DNA of 5,324 bases, from the NCBI GenBank assembly GCA_030041195.1, contig JASHOI010000738.1:1-5324 (forward strand), written 5' to 3'. This document shows positions 4,390-5,324 of the stretch, in pieces (the first letter of the stretch is position 1; each line of letters begins with the position of its first letter). A program made the position numbers and the translations under genes. The notes under the pieces are model-generated. The model was not told the DNA's origin. It was given only the letters and a program-made list of their open reading frames with translations, and made no database searches. This DNA is from Streptosporangiaceae bacterium (GTDB lineage: Bacteria > Actinomycetota > Actinomycetes > Streptosporangiales > Streptosporangiaceae).

Positions 4390-5324
4390 ATGAACTTGTG
4401 CAGACGTAAGCTGCGCCTCGCGGCGGTTGCCGTGGCCGCGGCGGCCGCCCTGGTCGCGGCTGGCTGCTCAACCAGCAGCAGCCCGCCGAGCACCGGTGCC
4501 TCGCCGGGCACGCCGGTGAAGGGCGGCACGGCGACGATCGCCTTGGCCGCTGGGGTCACCTACGACTGGGTCTTCCCCTTCTACTCGATCACGAACTCGA
4601 GCGTTTTCAACGACAACCAGTTCCAGTGGCTGATGTACCGGCCGCTCTACATGTTCGGCGGGAACAGCAACACCAGGGTCACCATCAACTACCCGCTGTC
4701 CCCGGCCGATCCCCCCGATTACAGCAACGGCGGCAAGACCGTGGTGATCAACCTCAAGGGCTGGAAGTGGTCCGACGGCGAGACCGTCGACGCCGACTCC
4801 CTGATCTTCTTCCTGAACATGGCCGAGGCCGAGAAGAGCATCTGGTACGCCTACGTTCCTGGCCTGCTGCCGGACAACATCGTCTCCTATAAGGCCACCG
4901 GGCCGGACCAGGTGACCCTCCAGCTGAACCAGGGCTACTCCAGCCTGTGGTACACCTACAACCAGCTGTCCGAACTCAACCCGATGCCGCTGGCCTGGGA
5001 CGTGACCAGCCTGACGGGCAAGCCGGGCAGCGGCGGCTGCAGCACCGACAGCGCGGCCGATCACTGGGCCAAGTGCGTCGCGGTCTACAACTTCCTGACC
5101 GCCCAGGCGAAGATCGCCACGACGTATGCGACCAGCCCGCTCTGGTCGGTGGTCGATGGGCCGTGGAAGATGTCCAGCTTCAACACCGACGGCAACGTCA
5201 CCATGGTCCCGAACACCGCCTACTCCGGCAGCCCCAAGCCGACCCTGTCGGCGATCAAGTTCGTGCCGTTCACCAGCGACACGGCCGAGTACACGGCGCT
5301 GAAGACGGGGTCTGTCGACGTGGG
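4390..5324 (+). CDS. ABC transporter lipoprotein solute-binding protein, SBP_bac_5 family (5' part, cut by window end)
   Basis: The frame stays open for 311 codons to the window edge, so the C-terminus is missing (full family members have about 500-600 residues). The N-terminus is a lipoprotein signal: basic n-region RRKLR (residues 5-9), an alanine-rich hydrophobic core, and lipobox VAAGC with the lipidated Cys at 26. A Ser/Pro/Thr-rich linker follows, and the mature domain begins near GGTATIAL. The segment around LKGWKWSDGETVDAD (about 122-136) is the hallmark of family 5 binding proteins of oligopeptide, nickel and related importers; GPWKMSSF and the ALKTGSVDV stretch also fit. C217 and C229 could form a disulfide outside the membrane. 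The protein would be anchored on the outer face of the cytoplasmic membrane and hand its ligand to a permease/ATPase encoded downstream, beyond the window. The gene is divergent from the IclR gene. Despite the family name, the ligand need not be a peptide; the neighbours suggest a small organic compound. Confidence 0.93.
   Translation, partial: MNLCRRKLRLAAVAVAAAAALVAAGCSTSSSPPSTGASPGTPVKGGTATIALAAGVTYDWVFPFYSITNSSVFNDNQFQWLMYRPLYMFGGNSNTRVTINYPLSPADPPDYSNGGKTVVINLKGWKWSDGETVDADSLIFFLNMAEAEKSIWYAYVPGLLPDNIVSYKATGPDQVTLQLNQGYSSLWYTYNQLSELNPMPLAWDVTSLTGKPGSGGCSTDSAADHWAKCVAVYNFLTAQAKIATTYATSPLWSVVDGPWKMSSFNTDGNVTMVPNTAYSGSPKPTLSAIKFVPFTSDTAEYTALKTGSVDV

Overview
The window comes from a high-GC bacterium, most likely an actinomycete. 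Codon third positions are almost all G or C, GTG and TTG starts are used, the IclR gene appears leaderless, and the best matches in gene content (to my recall) are soil actinobacterial catabolic clusters. No rRNA, tRNA, CRISPR array or insertion sequence is visible.

Layout. Positions 7-3244 hold four tightly packed plus-strand genes that look like one operon: an ACMSD-type metal-dependent amidohydrolase/decarboxylase, a small VOC (glyoxalase-fold) protein, a short-chain dehydrogenase/reductase (SDR) and a fumarylacetoacetate hydrolase (FAH)-family protein. The genes overlap or nearly touch: the first stop overlaps the next TTG start, there is a 17-bp overlap, and then a stop codon sits against the next ribosome binding site. 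Positions 3245-3416 are a convergent intergenic region with three exact 16-bp tandem repeats and a perfect 11-bp inverted repeat that probably marks transcription ends. Positions 3417-4202 (minus strand) encode an IclR-family regulator. Positions 4203-4389 are a divergent regulatory region, with an AT-rich island holding an apparent leaderless promoter under two operator-like repeats, then three 11-bp tandem units. From 4390 to the window edge runs the 5' part of a lipoprotein solute-binding protein of the SBP_bac_5 (oligopeptide/nickel-type ABC importer) family.

Working model (inference). An imported organic compound, captured by the lipoprotein, is broken down by the enzyme set. Decarboxylase-type amidohydrolase, SDR dehydrogenase and FAH-type C-C hydrolase/hydratase are the chemistry expected of an aromatic or ring-cleavage catabolic pathway. 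The IclR protein is probably the local sensor. The substrate cannot be named from sequence alone.

The points most worth a second look are the SDR, whose catalytic Tyr is replaced by His; the compact IclR promoter/operator; the helically phased 11-bp repeats upstream of the transporter gene; and two mutually exclusive hairpins between the convergent genes.
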